DNA of 64,000 nucleotides from Competibacter_A sp037045535 (GTDB lineage Bacteria > Pseudomonadota > Gammaproteobacteria > Competibacterales > Competibacteraceae). Positions within the stretch are counted from its first letter, which is position 1; each line of letters opens with the position of its first letter. A model generated the notes under the pieces. The model was not told the DNA's origin, ran no database searches, and saw only the letters and a list, made by a program, of their open reading frames with translations. The DNA lies in assembly GCA_037045535.1 (NCBI GenBank), contig JBAOHI010000094.1:186001-250000 (forward strand). The letters run 5' to 3'. Below are positions 36,850 to 44,819 of this stretch, piece after piece. Made by a program: the position numbers and the translations under genes.

Positions 36850-37044
36850 GAAAAACTGGTAGCATGAAACCCGCCCTTTGGAAGACGAAAAACAGAGGGA
36901 AGCTCAAGTTGATCTGGCTAACCAGCAGATATTGGCAATAATCAAGTCGTGTTATCGGTGCTTTCATACCGTGAATGTTGCAAACGATCCGTCAGTCGGT
37001 AAAGTCACTTTTGCGTAAGTCCTAAATAATACGGATTAGATTTA

Positions 37045-37812
37045 ATGTACCGGTTAGAATTATTGACTGAACCAGTTGCTTTAATCGCTTGGTTGCAAAT
37101 TATATTGACAATATTAATTTTTCTTTATCCGTCCAAATTGATTATATATCGTTATGGAATCTTACTAATAACTATTTTATTTATTCTATTGGCCTCTCCA
37201 TTGGTTGCTAACCTAGCTGTTGGTTTTTTAGAACATGGTGTATCGCAAGACTATTCTTGTCAAACCATAACACCTAATAGCATTATTATTGTACTAGCTG
37301 GAGGGCTAAAGGTTTTTTCAGATAACGCAGATGATATTACCCAACTTACTGAAGCTAGTATGCGCCGCACGATTACCGGCGTTAAACTAGCTAAGGCTAT
37401 ACCTACCAGCACTCTGCTTTTTTCTGGAGGTAAAAATCAAAAAGTGTGTGAAGCTGAACTGATGTCGTCGCTTGCAGTTTTGTTAGGAATTTCATCAGAC
37501 AAAATTATAAAAGAGTGTGAATCTAAAACTACTGCAGAAAATGCAGATCACATCGCTATGTTATTAAAGCTTAACAATCAACCTGGGATATTCCACTTTT
37601 ATATTGTAACTTCAGCATTACACATGCGGCGTGCTTTAGCAACATTTAAACGATATGGAATACAAGCTTGCCCCATTATGGTGGAGCCTCGCTTTATAGA
37701 TCCGTCACTGTATGAAGCATTCATTCCACAGATATCGGCGTTGACTAAGACTACCGATGCTTATCATGAAATTGGTGGTTATTTTTATTATTGGCTAACC
37801 GACCGCTTATAA
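37045..37812 (+). CDS. YdcF-like (DUF218) membrane protein, 255 aa
   Basis: Two N-terminal membrane helices (about residues 12-30 and 38-60) precede a periplasmic or cytoplasmic DUF218 domain: SIIIVLAGGLKVFSDNADD, STLLFSGGKNQKV, KTTAENADHIAMLL and YIVTSALHMRRALATFKRYG. DUF218 proteins (SanA, ElyC, YdcF) are linked to envelope integrity and lipid-carrier metabolism, but the reaction is not established. The gene is AT-rich like the EPS genes and lies among them, so a role in envelope polysaccharide handling is likely. It is isolated by IS elements on the left and a 364-bp spacer on the right. Confidence 0.82.
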   Translation: MYRLELLTEPVALIAWLQIILTILIFLYPSKLIIYRYGILLITILFILLASPLVANLAVGFLEHGVSQDYSCQTITPNSIIIVLAGGLKVFSDNADDITQLTEASMRRTITGVKLAKAIPTSTLLFSGGKNQKVCEAELMSSLAVLLGISSDKIIKECESKTTAENADHIAMLLKLNNQPGIFHFYIVTSALHMRRALATFKRYGIQACPIMVEPRFIDPSLYEAFIPQISALTKTTDAYHEIGGYFYYWLTDRL

Positions 37813-38176
37813 CTAAACTATTAGCGTTATCAACTTTAACGGTATTCATAACAATTAATTAACATAGGCAAATCACCGGCTTTACCAGGAGACTCGCAAG
37901 GTTTGACCTTTTCAGGAGTCGGCCTTTGTCCGTGCGGCGCAACCGAGAGCGGATGTTGACTACTTTCTAACTGTCGACTGTGACCACTTATCGATCGGTT
38001 TTGAATGACCGACCTGGGGGTGATTTCAAGAATTTTTTAGTCGCCGAATTAAGATTGACTCACCAGAATGGTCTTTGCCGCCTTGGGCGGCGCATTGTTT
38101 GCAGCGCTTTTGAGGCGCAACTCCCTAAAGCCCCCCCGACTTTGCCGGGAAATACTTACCGAAACTTTACTAAATC
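37813..38176. other. 364-bp spacer without a recognisable gene
   Basis: A GC-richer patch (about 37870-38160) lies between two AT-rich genes. It contains several small inverted repeats (for example TGCCGCCTTGGGCGGC) but no credible reading frame. It may be an old insertion remnant. Confidence 0.35.
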
Positions 38177-39364
38177 ATGTCTAATCGAAATAACTTACGT
38201 ATAGAGATTGTAGATTCCCTGGAAAAATTTTCATTACTCCAACATTCATGGATGAATTTGCTTGATGAAAGTTTAGATGCAAGTATATTTATGTCGTGGG
38301 ATTGGCAGTATTATTGGTGGAAATACTATGGAAAAAGTCGACCATTGCGTTTACTATTGGTTTTTAATGAAGAAAGTAATGATCTTGTTGGAATATTACC
38401 TCTTTATATTAATACGATCAAATTTTTTAAAATTTTTCCTGTTAGAATTATTAAGTTTATTGGTATTGGAGGAGATACTAGCCCAGATTATCTTGGACCG
38501 TTATTAAAAGATTCTTACAGCCAAGAAATTGTATCAGTACTGATTAATTATATATTAAATTTAAAAGGATCGGATGTAATAGAATTAACTGATATGCATG
38601 ATAATTCGGTTTTTGCAACTGCTCTCAGCGAAGCATGCCACGCTAGAAATACATTTCTTCGACAAGGCACATCAGCAAACATTGCTTATTTAAACCTTCC
38701 TCAGTCTTGGGAAGAATATTTAAATTCTTTGCATCGTGATCGGCGCTATACGATAAGAAACACCCGGAGAAAATTAGAAAAAACCTATAACGTTGAGTTC
38801 CTTGTAAAAAAAGATGAAAAAAATATTGACCTATTAATAAATAGATTAATTAAGTTACACTACTTGCGTTGGCAAGGCAGAACTAATCAACATGCATTTT
38901 CTTCAAACGAATATATAGCTTTCCATCATGATGTAGTTCATTCTCTTGCGAAAAAAGATTGTATTAGATTTTACTGTCTTGAAATTGACAAAGAAATTAT
39001 GGCCATGATATATGGCTATAAATTCCGTAGCGGAATTTATTATTTTCAAGTTGGCTTCGATCCAAAATTTGAAAAACTCAGACTCGGGTTGGTGTTAATA
39101 GGCTACGTAATTGAACATTCAATTCAAGAAGGTAACAATATATTTGACTTTTTGAGAGGTGATCATGAGTACAAAAAACAATGGACAAAAGAGGAAAGGA
39201 AAACAATATATTTGAGGATTTACCACAAATGGAATATACCTGCAATCTTATTCTTTATTCGACTAGAAACAATTCCAAAATTCAAACGTTACGTACTAAA
39301 ACTGTATAGAATGTTCGGAATGTTTTGGAGATCGAAGTCATTGATTTCAGATAAGGCTTGCTGA
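38177..39364 (+). CDS. FemAB/GNAT-like acyltransferase of EPS clusters, 395 aa
   Basis: The protein has the Acetyltransf_6 (FemAB-like double GNAT) layout. N-terminal half: SIFMSWDWQYYWWKYYGKSRPLRLLLVF and GILPLY. Middle: YLNSLHRDRRYTIRNTRRKLEK. C-terminal GNAT core: FYCLEIDKEIMAMIYGYKF, YYFQVGFDPKFEKLRLGLVLIGYVIEH and FDFLRGDHEYKKQW. Such proteins occur in exopolysaccharide loci and transfer acyl or aminoacyl groups. The donor here is unknown. Very AT-rich, like the rest of the EPS genes. Its neighbourhood with a carrier protein and AMP ligase raises the possibility of carrier-bound donors, which is inference. Confidence 0.8.
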   Translation: MSNRNNLRIEIVDSLEKFSLLQHSWMNLLDESLDASIFMSWDWQYYWWKYYGKSRPLRLLLVFNEESNDLVGILPLYINTIKFFKIFPVRIIKFIGIGGDTSPDYLGPLLKDSYSQEIVSVLINYILNLKGSDVIELTDMHDNSVFATALSEACHARNTFLRQGTSANIAYLNLPQSWEEYLNSLHRDRRYTIRNTRRKLEKTYNVEFLVKKDEKNIDLLINRLIKLHYLRWQGRTNQHAFSSNEYIAFHHDVVHSLAKKDCIRFYCLEIDKEIMAMIYGYKFRSGIYYFQVGFDPKFEKLRLGLVLIGYVIEHSIQEGNNIFDFLRGDHEYKKQWTKEERKTIYLRIYHKWNIPAILFFIRLETIPKFKRYVLKLYRMFGMFWRSKSLISDKAC

Positions 39365-39466
39365 AAAATGCAAGCTTATACCAAATGCTACTAAAATATA
39401 GCCTTCCTTTTTTAATTCGTGGAATTTTGTCTATAATTAAGGAAAGATTATTACGAAAGGATCTTA

Positions 39467-39592
39467 ATGATGTTAAAGTTAAAAGAGATCATCGATGCTG
39501 CGGAAGGTCGTGAAATAAAAAAAGCGATTGCGGTTAAAATGGTCATTCTCGGGTTTAAAACAAAAGACATTTGTGATTTATTGGGGCTCAAT
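39467..39592 (+). pseudogene. 5' fragment of an HTH transposase-like gene, cut by ISL3
   Basis: Behind AAAGG at 39456, an ATG opens MMLKLKEIIDAAEGREIKKAI, continuing to an HTH-like VKMVILGFKTKDICDLLGL. It is cut at the ISL3 terminal repeat (39593). It resembles the N-terminus of IS630-type HTH proteins. No continuation is found beyond the ISL3 element. Confidence 0.5.
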
Positions 39593-40974
39593 GAGATCTC
39601 CCGTGGTAGCCACAAGATGTAGTGATGTGGGATTCAGACCCAAAGGCGCGGCCCCTCAAGGTCCAGCCACAGCCGGCGGAAGAGTTCGACCGGGTCATCC
39701 AGGCCAAAGCACCGGCGCTTGAGCAACTTGAGTTTGTTGTTAAGTCCCTCGACGAAGCCACTGGTATGCCACCCATCGAAATAGTTGAGAATGCCGTCGT
39801 GCCAGTTATGCAACGTATTGAGGAACTTATCAAAGCAGCTCAGCCCCGCGGCTTTGACTTGCTCGGTCCAGCCTTGGAGTTGGGTCTGGGCGGTGGCCCG
39901 ATCCGGGCTATGGTCGAAGATCGCCGTCAGCAGGGTGCGCAGGACGTAGGCGCTGGCCAACGTGGGCGTTAGCTCGAATAACTCCACCAGCCGGCCTTGC
40001 TGATCGGGATTCAACGATCGCCATTCCCGGCGCAACAGCGGTCGCAACTCGGCGGTCGGCACCGCTCGCTCGGGAGGCCGGGCCGCGTTGAGGCGCTGGC
40101 ATTCCGCCTTGCGCAGGTCGTCAAAGGCCTCGCGGTACTGCACGGCCACATGGAACCGATCGACCACGATCCGGGTGTCGGGCAACGCCGCCGCCACCGC
40201 GCTGGCATAGCCGTCCCACATGTCGATACACACCCGCTTCACCGTGGCCCGCAACGTCGCCGGGATCGTCGCCAGAAAGGCCTGCACCGTGGCCTGCAAC
40301 CGGTCGGGCAACACCGCCAGGACGTGGTTTCGCCCGGTCAGATCACGGGCCCAAACCACCGCCACGTAGGCACCATGGCCCTTGAGCAGGGCCACCTCGT
40401 CGATCCCCAGCGTGTCCAGAGCGGTGAAGTGGCTCCAGTCCACAGCGGGCGTGACGTGATGATCGACGATCCCCTCGACCGCCTTGGCGCCCAACTGGCA
40501 CTGCCCACTGACATCGGCCACGGTGCTGTGGACCAACCGTTTCAACACGTCCTGCTCGAAGGCTCGGGTATGGGGCCGGTTCGGTTCGTACCAGGCTACA
40601 GCGCTGGGTGCTGGTCGGTCCCCCCTCGCAGTACGGGCACCGGTAACGTTTCGGGCGGATCTCGATCAGTACCGCCCGGCCAAACACCGGCAGGTGGCGC
40701 AAGCGGATCGGCCGGTCAACCCCGTGAACCCGGTCAAGCTCCCGGCCGCAGTGATGACACTGGGCTGTTCGCAGCGTACTTTCCACTTCGATCAACAGGG
40801 TGGCATCCGGCAATTCCCGGCTGGCCAGCACCCGCACATCGGGCAGATCCAGGGGCAAGCGAATCGTGATCGGCATCGCCAGCAGTCCAAGCGTGGTGAG
40901 AAACCCCCTCAGCTTTTCATACTTGGGCTGCTGATGCCATACCACAAAATGTTGTGGTCTTCACGGGAAATCTC
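39593..40974 (-). mobile_element. ISL3-family element
   Basis: The inverted ends are GAGATCTCCCGTGGTAGCCACAA (left) and, on the reverse strand, GAGATTTCCCGTGAAGACCACAA (right). It holds one transposase gene with a frame break. The eight flanking bases do not match, so no target duplication is seen. Confidence 0.85.
39634..40945 (-). pseudogene. ISL3 transposase with a frameshift
   Basis: The N-terminal frame (from 40945, or an internal ATG giving MPITIRLPLDLPDVRV) has the ISL3 zinc-ribbon: QCHHCGREL and RCPYCEGG. Near 40590-40620 the frame changes. The C-terminal frame carries the DDE_Tnp_ISL3 core (LDTLGIDEVALLKGH, RVCIDMWDGYASAV, IVVDRFHVAVQY) and the final FVEGLNNKLKLLKRRCFG with the Glu. 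Otherwise well conserved, so the break is recent or a sequence error. Confidence 0.83.
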
Positions 40975-40987
40975 ATAGAACCGGTTT

Positions 40988-41045
40988 TTCCATATGCAAG
41001 GTTAAAACCACCGGCTTTAGCCGGTCAGCTTTCAGCTACGACTCT
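40988..41045 (+). repeat. IS200/IS605-like left-end remnant
   Basis: CCATATGCAAGGTTAAAACC followed by the hairpin ACCGGCTTTAGCCGGT (41010-41025) resembles the left end of the IS200 elements here, with a different stem. No transposase remains. Confidence 0.5.
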
Positions 41046-41106
41046 CCATGAACCGCTGAACCGCCCCGGGAATTGAGGAGGCTCCATTACCTGAGAGAAT
41101 GGAGCC

Positions 41107-41430
41107 ATGAGCAAGACGAACAGATATTCCCCGGAAGTTAGAGAACGTGCTGTCAGGTTGGTACAGGAGGCGCGCAAGGATTACCCCTCGCTATGGTCGG
41201 CGGTTGAATCGATCGCGCCCAAGATTGGTTGTGCTGCGGTGACGCTGCACGAGTGGGTCAAAAAACACGAAATCGGGACTGGCGCACGTGATGGTGTGCC
41301 GGCTGCTGAACGAGAACGCATCAAAGCCTTGGAACGCGAGGTGAAGGAGTTGCGTCAGGCCAATGAGATCCTGCGGTTGGCCAGTGCGTTTTTCGCACGG
41401 GCGGAGCTCGACCGCCTCAAGAAGAAGTGA
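41107..41430 (+). CDS. IS3-family OrfA, 107 aa
   Basis: MSKTNRYSPEVRERAVRLVQ is the usual start of the IS3-group OrfA. The HTH is SIAPKIGCAAVTLHEWVKKH. A heptad zipper (ERERIKALEREVKELRQANEIL) follows. It encodes the DNA-binding part of the transposase. The OrfB frame begins in the overlapping GTGA at its end, but OrfB is broken, so this protein has no partner in cis. Confidence 0.87.
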   Translation: MSKTNRYSPEVRERAVRLVQEARKDYPSLWSAVESIAPKIGCAAVTLHEWVKKHEIGTGARDGVPAAERERIKALEREVKELRQANEILRLASAFFARAELDRLKKK

Positions 41431-41597
41431 GGTCGTTCATTGACCGGCACCGTGAGCGGTTTGGGGTCGAGCCGATCTGCAAGATGTTGCGGGTCGCCCC
41501 GTCCGCCTACTGACGCTACACTGCCAGACAACGCGATCCGTCGTCGCGTAGCCACCCGATTCCCCACAATTCCAAGGTGTTTTAATCTATTGAGTAT

Positions 41598-42938
41598 TTG
41601 AGGATTACCGATGAGTTGGGTGGAATGGGAACTGGGGGAGTGGCACTTGGGGATGCTCGGCGGACGAAGCGGCTGATTCGGCTGGTGGAAGACCTCTCGG
41701 CGTGTCCGACGGACAGTATTCCGGTAGCGAGCGGGGGCTGGGCGGAGACCAAGGCGGCCTACCGGTTGCTGGACAACCCGGCGCTGGAGTGGCGGGAAAT
41801 TCTGGAGGCCCATACGCAACGGACGGCGGAACGGATGCAGGGGCATGAAATGGCTTTATGCATTCAGGACACGACGGAATTGGACTTCACCTCGCAGCCG
41901 GGGATTGCGGGGCTAGGTCGGCTGAGCTATGAAGCCCAACATGGGTTGTACGTGCATCCGACCCTGGTGGTGACGCCGCAAGGGTTGGCGCTGGGGGGGG
42001 TGGATGCTGGGATGTGGACGCGAAAGCCCAAGGGTGAGGTGGCGGTCAAGGAAAGCGTGCGCTGGGTGGAAGGCTACGAGATCGTGGCCGATCTGGCGGA
42101 GCAAACGCCGGAGACGCGGTTGGTGTATGTCGCCGATCGAGAAGGGGATTTGCGAGCGCTGATGGACGCTTCGGCGCGGCGGGGGCATCCGGCGGATTGG
42201 CTGGTGCGGGCCACACATAACCGGAACACCGCCGCCGGCGAGAAGGTGTGGCATCGGGTGGAGCAGACCCAGGCCCTGGGGGAGGTGGAATTCACCTTGC
42301 CCGCCACGCCAGGTCGGCCCGCGCGGCCGGTGCGCCAAACGCTCTACCGGGACACGGTGACGCTGCCTGCTCGAAAGGGTGCCCCGGCCGTGACGGTCAC
42401 GGCGATCCTGGCGCGAGAGGAACGCCCGCCGGCGGGGGAACAGGCCATCGTTTGGCGCTTGTCGACCAACCGCCCCGCCGAAACGCTGGAGACGGTCGTG
42501 GAGTTGATCGACTGGTATCGTCGCCGCTGGTTGGTGGAGATTTTCTTCCGCATTTTGAAATCGGGTTGCCGGGTCGAGAGCCTGCAACTGGGGACGCTGG
42601 AACGGCTGGAGCGTGCTCTGGTGATCTATTTGATCATCGCTTGGCGCATCTTGCATCGGGTCACCTGGGGTCGGGAATGCCCAAACCTCTCGTGCGAGGT
42701 GGTCTTCGACCCGGAGGAATGGCAGGCCGCCTGGATCGTCGCCCGTCGCACCAAGCCCCCGGACACTCCGCCACCTCTGGGCCACATGACCCGACTCATC
42801 GCCGGTTTCGGTGGCTTCCTCGGCCGGAAGGGAGATGGCCCTCCCGGCCCCAAAGCCATCTGGGAGGGTATGCAGAAAGTCTACGCCTTCGCTCTCGGGA
42901 TCGCCGCCGTCAAACAGGCGTTTATCCCCTCTGGCTGA
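41598..42938 (+). CDS. IS4-family transposase, copy 3, 446 aa
   Basis: Same protein as copy 2, including the substituted patch EILEAHTQRTAERM. The DDE and Y-R-E-K motifs are intact. Because the IS110 insert removes the right terminal repeat from its normal distance (now 1.4 kb away), mobility of this copy is probably impaired although the gene is whole. Confidence 0.9.
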   Translation: MRITDELGGMGTGGVALGDARRTKRLIRLVEDLSACPTDSIPVASGGWAETKAAYRLLDNPALEWREILEAHTQRTAERMQGHEMALCIQDTTELDFTSQPGIAGLGRLSYEAQHGLYVHPTLVVTPQGLALGGVDAGMWTRKPKGEVAVKESVRWVEGYEIVADLAEQTPETRLVYVADREGDLRALMDASARRGHPADWLVRATHNRNTAAGEKVWHRVEQTQALGEVEFTLPATPGRPARPVRQTLYRDTVTLPARKGAPAVTVTAILAREERPPAGEQAIVWRLSTNRPAETLETVVELIDWYRRRWLVEIFFRILKSGCRVESLQLGTLERLERALVIYLIIAWRILHRVTWGRECPNLSCEVVFDPEEWQAAWIVARRTKPPDTPPPLGHMTRLIAGFGGFLGRKGDGPPGPKAIWEGMQKVYAFALGIAAVKQAFIPSG

Positions 42939-43031
42939 CTTGTAATGGTATGGTCCGCCCCGCTCCCTGCACGGCCTTGATGGCCTGCATAGACTAAATG
43001 GAGTATGTCACTGAAGAGCGGAGCGGATACC

Positions 43032-44045
43032 ATGAAGCTTAGCGTGATTGGAATTGATGTGGGAAAGACGGTGTTGCACGTTCATGGCGCGGATGCTCAA
43101 GGCAAGCCGGTGCTGCGCAAGACTTTCAGTCGAGGCGGGCTGGTGGAATAGCTGGCCCAACAAGTCCCGTGTCTGATCGGGATGGAGGCCTGCGGCGGCG
43201 CGCATCACCTGGCGCGAGTGTTGACCGACTGCGGTCACACGGTGCGCTTGATCCATCCGGGCTTTGTGAAGGCCTACGTGAAATCGAACAAGAACGATTT
43301 CCGGGACGCCGAAGCGATCGCCGAGGCGGTCACCCGACCGACGATGCGGTTCGTGGCGATCAAGACCATCGCCCAACAGGAACTGCAAGCCCTCCATCGG
43401 CTGCGGTCGGGCGCCGTTACCCAGCGCACGGCGATTATCAACCAGCTCCGTGGCCTGTTGCTGGAATTCGGCCTCACGGTCCCCCGGGGACCGACGGCCT
43501 TGCGCCGACGCCTGCCAGAGATCCTGGAAACGGCGGATGGCGGGTTGCAGGCGTTGGGGCGCGAGCTGCTGGCGGAACTCCAACGGGAGTGGGTTCATCT
43601 GGACGAACGGATTGCGGCGTTGGAACAGCGGCTGAAACAGCAGACGCAAACTTTGGAGCCGTGTCGGCGCCTGCGGAGTATCCCTGGCATTGGAGTGCTC
43701 GGGGCGTCCGCCTTCGTGGCCGCCTTCGGGGGCGGGTGTCAGTTTGCCAGCGGTCGCGACTGCGCGGCCGCCCTCGGCTTGGTCCCACGCCAACACAGTA
43801 CCGGCGGCCGGTCGCAGCTGGGTAGCATCAGCAAACGCGGCGATGCCTACCTCCGTGCTTTGTTCATCCACGGCGCTCTGCGCTATGCCGACCGGCATGA
43901 CGATCCGCGCAGTCGCTGGGTTTGGGCGCTCAAGGAGCGGCGCGGGGTTCCGGTGGCTGCCGTGGCGCTGGCCAACAAAATGGCCCGGACCGCCTGGGCG
44001 GTGCTGACGCGGGGGACCACCTATCAGGTTCCCGTCGCCGCCTGA
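43032..44045 (+). pseudogene. IS110-family recombinase with an in-frame TAG at codon 40 (copy 1)
   Basis: From ATG 43032 the frame reads MKLSVIGIDVGKTVLHVHGA (first catalytic Asp of the RuvC-like DEDD domain) up to RGGLVE, then TAG at 43149-43151. It then continues without break: CLIGMEACGGAHHLARVL (Glu), KSNKNDFRDAEAIAEAV (Asp-Asp), and the C-terminal Tnp_20 domain (LRSIPGIGVLGASAFVAAF). The same TAG is present in copy 2. This copy also lacks 9 bp in the C-terminal region (HGALRY versus HGARAVLRY). It needs TAG readthrough, or starts downstream and loses the first Asp. Confidence 0.87.
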
Positions 44046-44336
44046 CTCGGACGGCAGTTAACCCGCCCGGGCACCACAACCCCCTTATTTCGGTGTGTCA
44101 GTTGCCTCAGGTTGCAAGGTGTTGAGTGACAGCGATGGCGTGAACAGGTCAGACCGGCATCTCGAAAGCCTGGCTTACCCACTGGCCGTTGAGGCCGCAG
44201 TTTGTGATAAGGCTCGGGGTGCGCGGATTTCCATCAAGGCCGGGGTTCCTGCCCAACAGAGGCCGGATACATGTGCGCAACCTTCTTTCACTTTAAGCTG
44301 AACTCAGCCCTTGACCACACGGGACGGACCATACAT
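44046..44336 (+). ncRNA. Candidate bridge-RNA region of the IS110/IS1111-type element (copy 1)
   Basis: The 290-bp non-coding right end is kept in full and nearly unchanged in three places (here, 49989-50279 reversed, and 52971-53261). It contains several possible stems: TGTCA/TGACA around 44096-44140, and GGCC-containing arms near 44190 and 44235-44270. IS1111-group elements are known to carry their bridge RNA here. A piece, CGGATTTCCATCAAGGCC (44224-44241), matches the target strand CCGATTCCCCACAAGTCA at 12 of 18 positions. This may be a guide or chance. Confidence 0.4.
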
Positions 44337-44819
44337 GGGGAATCGGGTGCGTCGCGTAGCGCCCGGGCTCGCCGTGATGAGTTTCTGTCTCCCCACATTC
44401 AGCGGGTCTGGCAGGCGAACTTTCAGGTGTATGGTGCTGACAAGGTCTGGCGGCAGTTGCAGCGGGAAGGCATTCAGGTGGCGCGCTGCACCGTCGAACG
44501 CCTGATGCGCCGTTTGGGTCTGCGCGGGGCGATGCGCGGCAAAGTGGTACGAACTACCTTCGGCGATCCTGCGGCACCGCGTCCGCAGGATCGGGTCAAT
44601 CGGCAGTTCAAGGCGGATCGGCCGAATCGGTTGTGGGTTTCAGATTTCACCTATGTCTCCACTTGGCAAGGCTTCGTCTATGTCGCCTTCGTCATCGACG
44701 TCTTTGCGCGCCGGATTGTCGGCTGGCGCCTCAGCCGTTCAATGCGAACCGACTTCGTTCTGGATGCCTTGGAGCAGGCGCTCTGTGCCCGACAACTGGA
44801 GCGGGATGCCTCTCTAATC

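Larger units (their letters stand above)
35622..36906 (+). mobile_element. IS3-family element (IS3-1, 1285 bp)
   Basis: The imperfect inverted ends begin TGAGGTTCCCCCGG... on the left and TGAGCTTCCCTCTG... on the right (reverse strand), both followed by GTCTTCCAA-GGG. It holds an orfA/orfB pair and looks complete. Confidence 0.88.
35251..37024 (-). mobile_element. IS701-like element, copy 1, with internal deletion and an IS3 insertion
   Basis: The ends TAGGACTTACGCAAAA and its complement flank this unit as in the full copy at 59037-60120. Compared with that copy, about 600 bp of the transposase gene are missing from the centre and an IS3 element (35622-36906) occupies the gap. The fragments are 35251-35621 and 36907-37024. 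Confidence 0.85.
42944..44336 (+). mobile_element. IS110-family element of IS1111 type, copy 1 (1393 bp)
   Basis: Inserted between CTTGT and GGGGAATCGGGTG of the IS4 right end without an obvious target duplication. Subterminal inverted repeats are TATGGTCCG near the left edge and CGGACCATA near the right edge. The left non-coding part is about 88 bp and the right one about 290 bp. A long non-coding 3' end is the IS1111-group arrangement, where the bridge RNA is expected downstream of the recombinase gene. Confidence 0.85.
41553..44349 (+). mobile_element. IS4-family element, copy 3, carrying an IS110 element in its right end
   Basis: CACCCGATT (41553) to AATCGGGTG (44349), flanked by the direct repeat CGTCGCGTAGC at 41542-41552 and 44350-44360. 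Subtracting the IS110 insert of 1393 bp leaves exactly 1404 bp, the same as copy 1. This gives the clean definition of the element and shows an 11-bp target duplication. Confidence 0.93.
41057..44819 (+). mobile_element. IS3-family element (IS3-2), interrupted by IS4 copy 3 and 3'-truncated
   Basis: The left end TGAACCGCCCCGGGAATTG is at 41057. orfA is intact. orfB is interrupted by IS4 copy 3 (41553-44349) with an 11-bp duplication CGTCGCGTAGC at both sides, and is cut at 44819 by IS4 copy 4. A matching right end lies far away at 52782-52925. Confidence 0.87.
41427..44819 (+). pseudogene. IS3-family OrfB, split by IS4 copy 3 (pieces 41427-41552 and 44361-44819)
   Basis: Piece 1 reads VRSFIDRHRERFGVEPICKM and has a TGA at codon 29, where the family would have Trp (APSAY-stop-RYTARQ). 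Piece 2 continues after the IS4 element with RDEFLSPHIQRVWQANFQVY, the HTH_21 segment and NRLWVSDFTYVSTWQGFVYV (first Asp of the DDE core). It ends at 44819, before the second Asp. Piece 1's nonsense codon means the gene was already inactive, or was inactivated independently. Confidence 0.83.

Noticed and set aside
44095..44301. 68-codon frame in the right end of the IS110 element
   Set aside because: It repeats with the element but looks like translated non-coding DNA. The region is better explained as the bridge-RNA-bearing end.
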